In this document: positions 23,390 through 34,010 of the stretch, piece after piece
Position numbering within the stretch: the first letter of the stretch is position 1
Layout: each line of letters starts with the position of its first letter
Assembly (NCBI GenBank): GCA_031841125.1
Contig: CM063107.1
Location: 26,306,499 to 26,370,498 of the forward strand
Reading direction: 5' to 3'
Length of the DNA stretch: 64,000 nt
DNA from: Acanthococcus lagerstroemiae
Lineage: Eukaryota; Arthropoda; Insecta; Hemiptera; Eriococcidae
Notes under the pieces: model-generated
What the model saw: only the letters and a program-made list of their open reading frames with translations
Told to the model about the DNA's origin: nothing
Databases searched by the model: none
Position numbers and translations under genes: made by a program

Positions 23390-24218
23390 ATTTTGCGGTT
23401 GGTGGGCATTCTCTTCCAAAGAGGTCTTAACTGCTTCGAAAATTCGTAACTCCATCAAGTAAGTGGTCGTCCTTGTGATCGCTTTTGTCCATATGGCACC
23501 TACTCTTCCGTCTTATTTTTCTACCTCTCATCATATCTTACTACATGTCCCCCATATTTCCATTTCAAACTTTTGATAGTATACTCGATGTTTTATAGCC
23601 CGAATTTAGCCGTTTGTCTTGTTTTTTGATTCCTAGCATGCTCTTCTTCATAGACTTCTATGTATTTTGTATTCTTCCCACGCCTTTTCTTGTGAAGAGC
23701 CAGGTTTGGGGGCCGTATGTTAGGACAGGCTGGACGCAGCTCTTCCAAATTGTAGATTTTGTATTTTGTGGCATTTCGCCTTAAACATATCTTTCAAGCC
23801 CTAATATTTTTTCCATCCCTTCTTCATTCTAGTTTTTAGTTTCTTTTTCCCTCTTATTATTAAATGAAACAGCTTGCCCCAGGTAGGAGAATTCGTCTTC
23901 CCATTGCACTTCAGTTCCTTTCATTTCCATTTTTTCCTTTCTGTTTGTTTAATAAAATTTTTGTTTTCCCCCAGTTGATTGCGAGCCCTGTCTTTCAGCT
24001 GTCTTCCGAGAGTCATCCCCTAGTTCTTCGATTTCTGCTTTTGAGCTACTGAGAATTACCACAAAAAGCAAGTCAATACTCAAGTTATATTCGTAGTCTT
24101 ATCCACAATTTGATTTATCATAACAATTTTGTCCCTTGTTGATGTGTTTTCCTAAATCCTGCCTGGTTGCTCGCTTGATTCCAATCTAGTTGTTCATAAA
24201 TTCTCCTTTTGATGACTC
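23390..24218 (-). pseudogene. RTE-like LINE fragment, RT and C-terminal part
   Basis: Read on the minus strand, several broken blocks appear in the right order: SNQAGFRKTHQQGTK (RT), LAINWGKTKILLNKQ (equivalent of the N-x-x-K-T-K block after the catalytic loop), EFSYLGQAVSFNNKREKE (the F-x-Y-L-G motif), PVLTYGPQTWLFTRK and KSMLGIKKQDKR. Stops and frameshifts are many and the catalytic block is lost. The layout and motifs match RTE-like LINE polyproteins. The fragment abuts the start of direct-repeat copy B at 24220 and lies about 160 bp from the end of copy A, so it separates the two copies. It is dead and truncated at both ends. Confidence 0.72.
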
Positions 24219-24647
24219 TTGCCTATCACTAACATTGAAGGGGCTGCATTAGTTTTAAATAAAATTTTGATAAAAGGCTTGTAGCGCACTACTTTCAGTT
24301 TTTGCAGCTTTCTCAACTTTTGAGGCAGGCACCAGTCAGTGGTAGTGATTTTTATTTCTCTTTCAAAGTAGCCACGGTTCTGTCTTTGATAAGGAATGAA
24401 ATTTATTTAAATATTTTTTAATTTTCCGAAATTTCATGAAATTTTCAAAATTTGGAAGTAAATTTTGTTCGCAACAATTCCTTTACTCCTTTGCCAGCTA
24501 TTTTGAAAAGTAGCAACGGATATTCAGTGAAAATGAAAAGAAAATATTGGTACTACTTGTTGACTAGCTAGGTAATTGAAGGGGCTACTAAAATTGAATA
24601 CTGTGCGTTTCAAAAATTGTACTAGAATTTTATGATTAGAATTCTTA

Positions 24648-25365
24648 AGCCCGTTCTAGACGATCAATAATATTGATGTCAATAATATTGTGTCAAAAAA
24701 AGAAAAATTGATGGTTTCATCCATATGATTAATGTTGTTTCCCTAGACGATCAAAAATTGATAACTATTATCAGCAGCTGTTTTATCACTAAAGTTTACA
24801 GCATACCGATCCTGAACATATTATTTAGTCCGATTTTCTAATTAAAATCAGGTATTTTATTTTGTATTGTTGTTCGGTTGGTTGAATTTGTACCCGTGTA
24901 CACAGTGAAATGGATGATTACGATGTAGCAGTCATCAGCCTTTCTCTTTATCTGTAAGCAGAATACAAACAAGAGGAAAACAGAAGGAAGGGAAGCCAGA
25001 AAGGTCGAAGATGGACAAGAGAATGGTTGAATAAGAGAAAAGTGTATACACAGAAAAATCTATTAAATGACATCAGACTGACAGAACCAAAAGATTTCAG
25101 GAATTGTTTAAGACTTGAGAGCGACACATTTCAGAAGCTGTTAAATTTGGTTGCATCCTGATAAAACTTAATCAATGCAAAAATATTGTCAATGTATCAA
25201 AAATATCTATTTCGTTCTGATATTTTTGATGAACTGTCAATTTATTGATGATGTCTCAATTTTTGATCGTTGTGTCAATATTATTGAATGAGTTTCCCCA
25301 CATGATCAATAATATTGCAAAGTATGATAATATTGATCAATATTATTGATCGTCTAGAACGGGCT
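24648..25365. mobile_element. PIF/Harbinger-type element, internally deleted
   Basis: The termini are perfect inverted repeats of 30 bp starting AGCCCGTTCTAGACGATCAA. Comparison with copy A of the surrounding repeat shows an uninterrupted site, so the boundaries are firm to within a base or two. Flanking bases are TTA/TAA on the left and TAC/ACT on the right, compatible with a 3-bp target duplication with one change. Further in, GATCAAAAATTGA and related words recur near both ends. Part of a transposase N-terminus survives (24910-25161), but the catalytic DDE domain is deleted, so movement would need an enzyme supplied elsewhere. Confidence 0.85.
24910..25161 (+). pseudogene. Harbinger transposase N-terminal remnant
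   Basis: The frame starts at ATG 24910 (MDDYDVAVISLSLYL), meets one in-frame stop at 24955, and continues with GRRWTREWLNKRKVY, NLLNDIRLTEPKDFRN and ESDTFQKLLNLV to a stop at 25159. The R-R-W-x-R-E-W-L-x-K-R start followed by F-x-x-x-x-R-(L/M)-x-x-x-x-F-x-x-L-L is the conserved N-terminal region of PIF/Harbinger (HARBI1-like) transposases, upstream of the DDE nuclease. The nuclease part is absent because the element ends 200 bp later. The matching termini and TWA-like target site support the family call independently. Confidence 0.8.
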
Positions 25366-25559
25366 ACTGGTGTAGCCCCTTCAATATCAAAGGTAAACCA
25401 GTTCTGTTTGGTACATCTTTTTTCACTCTTTCGATGTTCAGCCGACGAGTTACTTTCGAAACAAATTTAATTGATATTAGAAATCAGACTCGCAACGAAA
25501 ATTCGCAATTTTTTCAACTTTGAAGACTTATAGCTCGTTTAATCTTGAGCATAAGCTAT

Positions 25560-27212
25560 ACTGTATGCACGTTATCTTTTTTCTCTGGAAGTGTACCATC
25601 ACCCCGGTTAGGCTTCCTCAAATGGAACTCTCTGTACAGAAGTAAAGGCTTCTCTGGTCACTAATTTTGTTATGGCATATTTCTAATTTAAACATGAATT
25701 TTGCAATAAAAATCATAATGTTCAGGATTCTTAACATGTACTAAAGACGATTTCCGTGCGCATCGTGAAAAAGCTTGAAGGGAGCGAGGGACGAATTCAA
25801 AATTCTTTGGTCTTCTGCTGCCCAGGGGTTCGAAAACTCATCTAAGGAAGGTAAAACTACCTTTTTCAAGAGGAATCCAAAGCTATGTAGTTTTTGGTCT
25901 ACCACATTTCAATGTATGTTGTATGCTAGCTACAACCGAAGCTCGAATTTCGACCTTCGATTTCCCCAGTTGGGGTCCCGAGGGATCTGGTGAGCTGACT
26001 CTGATATACAAGCGGATCCTTTTTTCAAACGTCGCAAACCGAATTTCATGCTTTCGCGATAATGTGTACGATTTCTCGGCCGTATACTGAAGGTCATACA
26101 CCCTGATACTCTCAAATAAATGTGAAATTTCTGAATACGCGTAAATACCTACAATGCACGCGCCCAATAAACGCACGTGTAAAGTTGAGACGCCCTGAAG
26201 TGTCCTTTAAGGTTAGATAGCTTGAAGAGAAAATCCGGGGGCCGGTGTATGTAACGGAGATTTAATGTCGCAACCCTCACCCCGGCACGACAGAAAGCCA
26301 GTAGAGCGGAATTTGGTTAGTGTGGAAGCCACTTTGCGCCCTTCAACGCTTCGTAATCTTTTTAGATAGAAACAGCTATCGGCATCCTGTCTCCTTATAT
26401 CGCCCTCAGCGTACGCTCCGGCTAATACCGCTAAATAACATATGTCATCCTTTAATAAAGAGAAAATTTATTTATGGTGAACTCAAATTGGATTATCCGA
26501 ACTTTATTCGGAATTTACACTGAACGAATAAAATAACGGCGCCATATTTTAGAGGGAATTCTCTTCGCGTGTTCGAAAATCCGGGCCACCGCTGCCGAAA
26601 GAAGGAAGCGCTGCGATATTTTTTTTTTCAACGGTAGCGCTTTTCCCCTCGTTAACAAGTTAGAACAAAATAACTCTCGCTTCCATTTTGATTAGGTCAT
26701 TAATTTCGGCTGTATATACTTTTCTGCTTTCGAATTAAACGATTACCCGAAATATTTTCGGGGGTATTCTCGGCGCAGTCTTTTGCCAAACCGAGAGAGA
26801 TCCTACTGATGCGTGCAAATGGATGATCACTGTTCGTTAAATGTATATAACTTTCGCAGCGCCGTGCATTTTCCCGGGTATTGGAAATCGTAAAACCGTG
26901 TCCTCGGTCGAATAAATAACGAATATCATTTTTAAATATAATACGTTATAATTAACCGGCTAATTAATGGACGTTTGACTTCTGTTTTACGTGGGCGAGC
27001 TGTGCCAAGCCTGGTGGTGTTGTTGCTGGAATATTTGAACGTGAGCTGAAAAATCGAAAAGTATGATAAATTTGCCGGGCTAGTGTCGACTGTCCAGTTT
27101 GATGAAAACGTATACGTGCTTTTGATACATCGTTTTTTCCGCATCGGAAATGGAAAAAAACTAATTTTTCACCTCGAGGGATGAAGGCGCATCGATTGAA
27201 GAGTAATTCGTT
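25560..27212. other. Non-coding, partly single-copy-looking
   Basis: No supported gene. 26160-27180 is relatively CpG-rich and shows no internal repetition. Overlapping open frames on both strands at 25775-26176 have no recognisable domain. Confidence 0.5.
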
Positions 27213-27410
27213 GTAGTAGACCCCATTAGCTGAATGTGAAGTTGATTCGAGATTTTAGATGTATTGAATGTTGGAGCTGATTGAGGGCTTCGTGAGAGGT
27301 AGAATCAAGACTTGAACATTCTGTGTTACAACCTATTATCTGAACGTGAACTTGATTATAGCTTTTAGATGTATAGAATCTTGAAGTCGATTGAGGGCTT
27401 CGTGAGTTGT
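27213..27410. repeat. Tandem duplication, ~110-bp period, 2 copies
   Basis: The unit contains CTGAA(T/C)GTGAA(G/C)TTGATT and GATTGAGGGCTTCGTGAG. The latter occurs at 27279 and again at 27389. Copies are diverged but unmistakable. Confidence 0.8.
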
Positions 27411-27449
27411 AAAATACAGATCGGGGATTATTATCTCTTTATTAGCTCA

Positions 27450-27860
27450 TATGGTACAAATTTATGGCCGAATAGATGTTTTTTTTTATTACAGTTAGAT
27501 AACAGCTTGGGTTAAGAGTAGCCCCGCTTTGGGCAAAAAATTCCTCAGCCGTTCCCACTTTCCCCGGTCCTGTGCTATTCTGTAGTACTGATTGTGTCTC
27601 AGGAATTTGTTTATTTTTGTTGTCCATTGACTCTTCTGGCCTCTCTTTCTTCTCTTGAGTGGTATATACCAGTTTGAGATTTTATAAGACCACCTATCAC
27701 GTGAAGCCTGGACACGTGTTCAGCCCACTCCAATTTAGTTCTATTGATCAAGTGAATAATATTTCTATTGGTTTTAATTTTCTTTTAAATTTTAGCCAGG
27801 TTATCCTGTCAGTTTTTTATGCTCTCTCTATAGACTTCCGAGCGATTTTTAATTTGTTCT
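27450..27860 (-). pseudogene. LINE 3'-terminal fragment (RTE-like)
   Basis: On the minus strand the block RTKLEWAEHVSRLHVIG matches the 'LKWxWAGHVxR' module that follows the reverse transcriptase in RTE-like LINEs. Downstream, in shifted frames, are REEREARRVNGQQK and an EEFFAQSGATLNP-like end. No RT core is present. Three frames must be combined, so it is a dead 5'-truncated fragment. It lies in the same orientation as the LINE fragment at 23390-24218 but, by eye, in a different sequence. Confidence 0.5.
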
Positions 27861-28223
27861 CATCCTTTTTATTACATGACCATATTTAGGAACCATTTGT
27901 CAATGCGGGAAGGATGCACGCGCGCATACGCACAACGGAACTGAACTTTAAACTTAACTAAAATCAAGTTCACTGTCAGTCGGAACTGGTGTCGGTGAAA
28001 AATAGAATGAAAGGCCAGTTAACAGACGTATATGTATCCATGTCAATTTTTTCTTTAAATCCAGTTTTTATACTACTTGATCAGAAAGGCAATGTTTACA
28101 TTGGTGTTTTATGGACGACAAGAAGCACCTATCATTCATGCATCGAGTGCTAACAATACCTGCATGTAAAATAAACGTCCCTCAATGTAAAGTGTTTTTA
28201 CATGGAAAAATTGCTGGCCAGTA

Positions 28224-28316
28224 ATTTCGTATCGGGGAATCGAACCCGCGTCCATTGAAACATTTGACTGAAATGGAGCGATTGTTTCTAACCACTCGGC
28301 CACGGAGCGAATTACA
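28224..28316 (-). other. tRNA-like (class II) sequence, SINE head or tRNA pseudogene
   Basis: The reverse strand reads a perfect A box (TGGCCGAGTGG) and a B box (GGGTTCGATTCCC). The spacing is long, as in Ser/Leu tRNAs. The acceptor ends do not pair and the T-stem has mismatches, so it is not a working tRNA. The SINE body seen at 3.6 and 7.5 kb does not follow it. Confidence 0.6.
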
Positions 28317-28500
28317 AAATAGCGACTTAAGAACGCATTTAAATATTCACGACATAGTACAGCTGTGACTGCTCGTTGTTAACCATCGTTACATTTTTGC
28401 TGGCCACTACCTATGTGTGCTGTTTGTGCACGTGAACAAACTGAAGACAAGACTGTGATACTGTACTTTGTAGTAATTAACTAGTTACTAGAGTGAGGGT

Positions 28501-29088
28501 CTCCGCTTTGTTCAGTATATGAAGAATAGGGTTTTCCACAATGCGATTCAACAAAGCCCTTATGAGGCGATGTTTGGGACACCCGCGAAAATAGGCCTTG
28601 AAAACACATGCTTGCCTCGAGAAATCTGGTCAAGACTACAGGAAGAAGAGGATTTAGAGAACGCGATGGAGGAAATAAGATAAGACTGGTGAAATGCCTT
28701 CCAATACCAGAGACAAAATCGTGATTCCTCAGGAACAATGCTGTACAAGCAAAGATGAACTCATTGTAAACAAGGAAGACGCTTCTGTAAGTGAAAATGA
28801 AGATGTGGGAACTCAAGAGGACAGCACTACGACCATCACTGATGAAGAAGGTGGGGGTTTCACAGTCTTGTGTGTCAAGAAGAATTCATCGCTGAAGAGG
28901 ATATTGCGGCCTGTACCATTTCTCTGAGATCCGCAGCTACAAAGCAATCAGAAGAAGTGGGTGGCCATGGCCAGGGTTTCATACGATGTAACTGCACCCA
29001 AAAATGTACGACAAACCGTTGTCTTTGTTTAAAAAAAATTTTGTATAATTCTAAATGTCACGCAAGCAATATTTGCTGTAATAAGTAG
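28501..29088 (+). pseudogene. Integrase C-terminal relic, KRBA2/SCAND3-like (Ginger-type)
   Basis: 28501-28680 encodes LRFVQYMKNRVFHNAIQQSP followed by YEAMFGTPAKIGLENT and an acidic stretch. This matches the end of the retroviral-type integrase core in KRAB-A domain-containing protein 2 / SCAND3-like proteins and Ginger-type elements. After a stop, an acidic linker follows (28694-28860). A frameshift near 28865 leads into ATKQSEEVGGHGQGFIRCNC and a Cys-rich tail ending CNSKCH-like ... CCNK (to 29085). The tail has the C-x-C-x3-C-x4-C-x-C pattern typical of this family. The catalytic DDE residues lie upstream of 28501 and are missing. One stop and one frameshift are certain. It is a 5'-truncated dead copy. 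Confidence 0.75.
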
Positions 29089-29414
29089 ACTAAGATTGTG
29101 TATTTTCATTTTTTTATGTATAGTAATGCCACGATGCATTCTTCTGGGCATCATAATAATGTACTTGATTTTACAAACTGAACTTTTGAATAATTTTGTT
29201 TTGTTCACATATATAGCGTAAAGATAGTAGGTAGTTCGTAAATGGTCTAGGGGAGTTCGTTAAACCAAGAGTTCTATTTACAATCTGCCCGCGGTTTATA
29301 AACTACCTAGGCTGTTTATAAACTGGCGGAATTTACAGACTGCCAGTAACATACACATATGTAATTATACCTTTTTGCCCCCCGCCCCTTGGAAAAAGTT
29401 CTAGCTACGCCCAT
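29089..29414. other. Post-integrase region and hAT-like edge
   Basis: 29210-29345 carries small repeats of GTTTATAAACT and TTTACA(A/G)(T/A)CTGCC, possibly subterminal repeats of the element that carried the integrase. 29375-29414 (C-rich, then AGCTACGCCCATG) looks like the 3' end of a hAT-type element. Confidence 0.4.
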
Positions 29415-30603
29415 GCAACAATAGACCATAAGTAGCCATGTTTAAATATTTTGTAGCACAGTACGATGTACAACGCAACAATTTTGAGTTACACTCATCT
29501 TTGATAGCTTGTATCTCCGCCAAGAAAAACGCTACAGATCTCGCCGACAGCTCCTTGGAACGGGCATTCATTCCTCTTTTACATACTATCCTTAACTCAA
29601 AATTCGTCGGATCGACAAAGTTACCCCTTTTTATAGAAACTGCCACATTATTGTAAATAGTTCAGTTCTTGCAATGTCTTTTTTTTTTAATCTTTAAGCA
29701 ATTTATGGCCCTTGCACCTTCATGTGAAATCTCAGTTTGAGTTTGGCACCATACTGATATCAGTAGTGGATCTGGCTACCTCCAAAACCTGGAATATGAT
29801 TGTAAGTCACGTTTCAATTCTTTTATATTACAGCCTTGTTCTTTTTTTCTCTTTTTATGTCGTTGACTTTCCATTCCAATTTTTCTAAGTGAGGGTCAAT
29901 TTTACTAAATTGAACAACTCCGGAAGACATTGAAGGAGGCATCCCTTCATCGAGGTGACAAGATGACAAGATTTTAATTTTGCCGAGATGAAAACGATTG
30001 AGACAAACAAGCATATAATCGAAATTTATTTTACTTTTTCAATTTTGACAACTCAGACTTCGACCTAGTCAGCTAATAAACATCTTCAAACGTGACAAGC
30101 AATAAGAAAAAGTTCTGAATGTAAATAATACAGGTAGCAACAGCGTCTTGCTTCTATTTTTCCACCTGCTCAGCCACTTTCCTAAATTATCAAGGAATTT
30201 AAATTTTGAAATCCGGAAAAAAAAATTTGGGGAGACCTTCCTCCAACATTGTTTAGTACATTTTCTTGATTATTGTTTTTGATATACTTTAAGATTCGTG
30301 AAAAATCCTCAAAATTGATTAAGATTTGTAAAAACTCGATTACAACATTTTAAGACCCATTTTTTGCTGTAGGGAAGGGAATTGCAAATCAGATATTCAA
30401 TATTTAGTACAATAGTGTACGTATACCTAATACGGAATACATCAGATGAATTTTTTTTTCAAAATCCGTGCCCCTCGCTGGCTACGCCCATGTATTCTTG
30501 TCTCTCACATCATAGTTAATGACAAATGGACCATCTATCGACTGAGACTTTGTTTTCAAACAAGATAATAAATAGATTTGAATTTGGTCACGCAATGGTA
30601 GTA
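29415..30603. other. Non-coding; second hAT-like edge at 30455-30493
   Basis: Open frames at 29438-29656 and 29823-30014 (minus) are unrecognised. GTGCCCCTCGCTGGCTACGC at 30469-30488, continuing CCATG, is another hAT-type end in the same orientation as 29414. The two are therefore not the two ends of one element. Confidence 0.4.
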
Positions 30604-31103
30604 CAGTAGAAGCTCGATTATGCGCCCTAATTGGGACTGAAGGCTGGGCGGATGACGAAAAAAGCGGATAATCCGAACTGCATACAATTTTAATCATAAA
30701 ACGTTTAAACATGAAAAAATGTATTACGTATGCATTAAATTACAATATGAAGCATACGTATACATTATTACTTTAAATTTGGAATAAGGAAAACACTTTT
30801 TGAAGAGAAATATGGTGTAAATTTAGACATATGTATTATAATACGATAAAGAGATCACAGACACACCACCGCTTATACACGTTTCTTGTATAAATATATT
30901 GACTACAAAGATTGCATCTGTAGATAGGTACGGTCAATATTACTATACAAAGGTGTACATAGTTATTATATTTAAAATTTTTTAACAAAATTCGGATTAT
31001 CCGCCCTTCTTTGGGCGGATAATCCGGGAGGGCGGGCGCATAAATTCAAGGCGGATAATCCGGATGGCGGATCACCCGATGGCTGATAATCGAGCTTCTA
31101 CTG
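30604..31103. mobile_element. Pogo/Tigger-like non-autonomous element
   Basis: Exactly 500 bp between inverted termini CAGTAGAAGCTCGATTAT (left 30604, right end 31103), flanked on both sides by TA (30602-30603 and 31104-31105). Subterminal copies of GCGGATAATCCG-type words occur in both orientations, including a hairpin at about 30994-31030. This layout and the terminal sequence fit the pogo branch of Tc1/mariner. There is no transposase frame inside. Confidence 0.85.
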
Positions 31104-31680
31104 TATGTGTATTAACAGGCAGACGGCTAGGACAAAAACAAGATTCTAAGTGGTCTGTTGCAGTTTTTTTGTTTTTTCTAGATCGAAGTTATCCAAAAAT
31201 ACCAACGAGAACCCATGGACAAAGCGAGAAAGAAAAATGATTGCACAATGTAATTTGGGAAGAACAGAAATGAATGAATGAAAACTTTATTTGCGTCTTA
31301 TTTTTTTAGCACACACTGAGCGGAGCTCGTTTCGAGGCTGTATTATAATATTTTTTGAATTTTTTTGAGTAATTACGCGGATTAAAAAATTATAAAATGA
31401 GAAAAAAAAACTACTAGATAGAATAATTTGGAAAAGGAAAATCGGAAATCAAAAATACAAAAACAAAATAAAAAGGAATAAAAAAAACAAAAGAAAAGTA
31501 GAAAAGGAAACTAGAAAAAAATAAGAAAAAAAAACATGAAGAAAAAACAACACCAAGCCATGAAAAAAAAACTACCGATCCCCGCCCCCATCCGCCATTT
31601 ACAAATTAATGAATTGGGGAACTAGGGAAACGAAAAGGAATTTTGTTATATTTATCCTCAACCAGAAAATTTACGGTTTA
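31104..31680. other. A-rich non-coding
   Basis: 31390-31560 is dominated by A-tracts with no coding sense. It ends near the TAAATAAATA-type tail of the minus-strand LINE. Confidence 0.6.
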
Positions 31681-34010
31681 TTTATTTATTTTCATTTATT
31701 TATTAGTTGTTGTTTATTTATTTATTTATTTAGTACGTGTTTATGCTATAGTAGGCTATTTATAAGTTTTTTTATTTTATTAGTGTTTTTTGCTGGGGTA
31801 CACATGATTTCTGCTTTATGGGATGAACTAAGGTTATTGAAAAATGAGATACTCTGATACCTATAGTGTTGTTGTCCCCTTTTTGTACTTTTTTTTGGCA
31901 CCCTAATGTTACAAAGGTTATGCCTAGTTGTTATACTATGATTTTTCTGAATGCGTAATAAATTATTAGTTTTCATGTATGTTAAAGTGCTTTTAATATG
32001 CAATTTTCGTATGTTTAATAAGTTGGTTATTTTATAGATCTTCTTAGACGTCCTTGGGTGGAAATTAAAAATATGATTTTTATGATCTTATTTTGCACTA
32101 TTTGTAAGGGCTTTATTGTTGTTGAATAAGCACTACCCCACGCTATTATGCCATAGTTTAATATGGATTGTACTAGCGCATAGTAGACATCATATTTTAT
32201 TTTAGTGTTTGTTATGTTTCTGATACTTAACATGAAATACATGAGTTTTCTCAGTCTTGATGCCAGACAATTTATTTGGCTTTTCCATGTTAAATTTTTA
32301 TCTATAATAATTATGCCCAGATATCGAACTTCATTTACCTTTTTTATTTGTGGGCAGCTGCAAGTCTGCTAGTAATTTACTTTACAAGATTGTATGCGTT
32401 GTACCAAATGTGAAGTGGGTTCATTCCGATTTGTAGGGGTGAATGCTATGAATTTTGTTTTTTCAGGGTGTAGGTACTAGGTACAAGGAGTTTAAGGTGA
32501 ACCACTGTTTAATTTTGTTCATTTTGTAATTTACCATTTCATACACTTGTTCCCAACTCTTTTCTTCTACTATGAGGGCTGTGTCATCCGCAAATGATAT
32601 GAGGGAGCATTTTTGGTTTTGCTCTTTTATTAAGTCATTTATATAGATCAGAAATATGATTGGGGATAGAATTGTTCCTTTTGCGGACATCCATCAGTGA
32701 TTTCCATTCTATCATTTATGTTGTTGCCTAGTTGTACCATTTGTATTCTAATTTTTAGGTAGAACTCAAACCATATCTTTACTGTTTCAGTAATACCGCA
32801 ACATTCTAATTTTTTGATAAATATTTCGTGCTGTATGGTATCAAACGCCTTTTGAATGTCCATGAATATAATTCCGCATTTCGTTCCTCGATCAAAACTA
32901 TTTGTAACTCGATCAGTTAAATATGCAATGGCATTTATGGTACTTTTTCTCGTTCTGAGACCGAATTGATTGTCTGCCAATATATTTGAATTTTCGAAGT
33001 AGTTGTATATGTATTCTATTTTTTACAATTTTTTCTAGTATCTTAGCTATGTTAGATATTAACGATATTGGTCTGTAGTTGTAGGGGTTATCTTTATCTC
33101 CCGATTTGTAGATTGGGTGAATTACAGAGATTTTAAAATGTTGCGGAACTACACCTGTAGTGAGGCTTTTATTAAATATTTTTGTTAGTACTCCGGAAAT
33201 TTGGTTTATTATTTCTTTCAGTGTCTCCACTTGTATTTCATCTAGACCAGGGGCAGTTTTATTTTTCATATTGGATATTATTTCTGCTATTTCGTTTTTT
33301 GTTGTAAGAATGAACTGTGTCATTGTGACGTCCCTTTCCAATTTTCCTATACATTTCTTCCCTTGTTCTTCTTTTTTTATTTTACTTAGTACATTTTTCG
33401 CAGTGTTCGTGAAGGCGTAATTTAGTATGTTACTTACTTTCTCTTGTTCTATATGTAGGTGTCCGGTTTCATCTTTTATACTATTTATAATTGTGGTGTT
33501 TACTTTGTTTAGACTGCTTATTTCTTTTAGTACTTGCCATATTTACTTAGGGCTAGTTGTACAATCGTGAGTTATCATTAACTAGAGGTTAACTCGCCGA
33601 ATTCGGCGAGTTGAATGGTCGCAACAGCGAGTTACCTATCACGTGATAGTTAACTCACGATTGTACAACTGGCCCTTAGTATCTTTCTTTACTTGCCTTC
33701 ATAATGTTTGTCACCATATTGCGGTATTTCTTGTACTGAGCCCTCAGCGTTTCGTCGGTTTGTGTATTTCTTTGTTTGCAAGTGTAACTTTTGTCCCTTT
33801 TTTTTATCGCTTGTATGATCCCAGCTGTTATCCATGGCTTAGAAATATAGGGGGTTTTATTTGGTTTATATAGCGTATTTTTTTCAATTTGAGTTTTCAG
33901 AATACGCACGAATTTATTTATTGCCACATTTACATTATTATCTTCATTTTTGATTTCTTCCCAATTTTGTTTTGTTAAGTCCCTTCTTAAGTCCTCATAC
34001 TGAATTTTTT
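31681..34010 (-). pseudogene. CR1/Jockey-like LINE, 5'-truncated, interrupted by a MITE
   Basis: From 34010 downward the minus strand reads a pre-RT region (KNTLYKPNKTPYISKPWI, then a KKRDKSYTCKQRN block). A MITE interrupts it, and then IWQVLKEISSLNK, NKTAPGLDEIQVETLK, SGDKDNPYNYRPISLIS and NQFGLRTRKSTINAI follow. Next come GIIFMDIQKAFDTIQHEI, the catalytic SFADDTALIVEE (near 32600) and YYALVQSILNYGIIAWGSA. The C-terminal TTRHNLCNIRVPKKST lies near 31900. A (TAAA)n-type tail follows (31680-31735). The order of RT motifs and the Y-N-T-R-N-like end are those of CR1/Jockey LINEs. The FADD motif is intact, but frameshifts at about 33000, 32660, 32300 and 33540 disable it. The endonuclease is missing. 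Confidence 0.85.
33550..33675. mobile_element. Harbinger-type MITE, 126 bp, inside the LINE
   Basis: Inverted termini GGGC(T/C)AGTTGTACAATCGTGA bound a 126-bp unit flanked by TTA on both sides (33547-33549 and 33676-33678), the 3-bp target duplication typical of PIF/Harbinger. The centre contains the palindrome AACTCGCCGAATTCGGCGAG. It lies between two blocks of the LINE reading frame, so it is younger than the LINE. It shares no termini with the Harbinger element at 24.6 kb. Confidence 0.9.

Larger units (their letters stand above)
24220..25559 (+). repeat. Direct repeat, copy B, with Harbinger insertion
   Basis: Second copy of the ~630-bp repeat at 22597-23226, split into 24220-24647 and 25366-25559 by a 718-bp Harbinger-type element. 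The inverted edge words (ATTGAAGGGGCTGCATTAG at the start; its relative near 25371-25390) are better preserved here than in copy A. Confidence 0.8.

Noticed and set aside
22597..25559. LTR retrotransposon with ~630-bp LTRs
   Set aside because: The sequence between the repeats is a minus-strand LINE fragment, the repeats do not begin TG and end CA, and they have their own internal inverted edges.
28224..28316. Functional tRNA gene
   Set aside because: A and B boxes are present, but acceptor and T stems do not pair properly.
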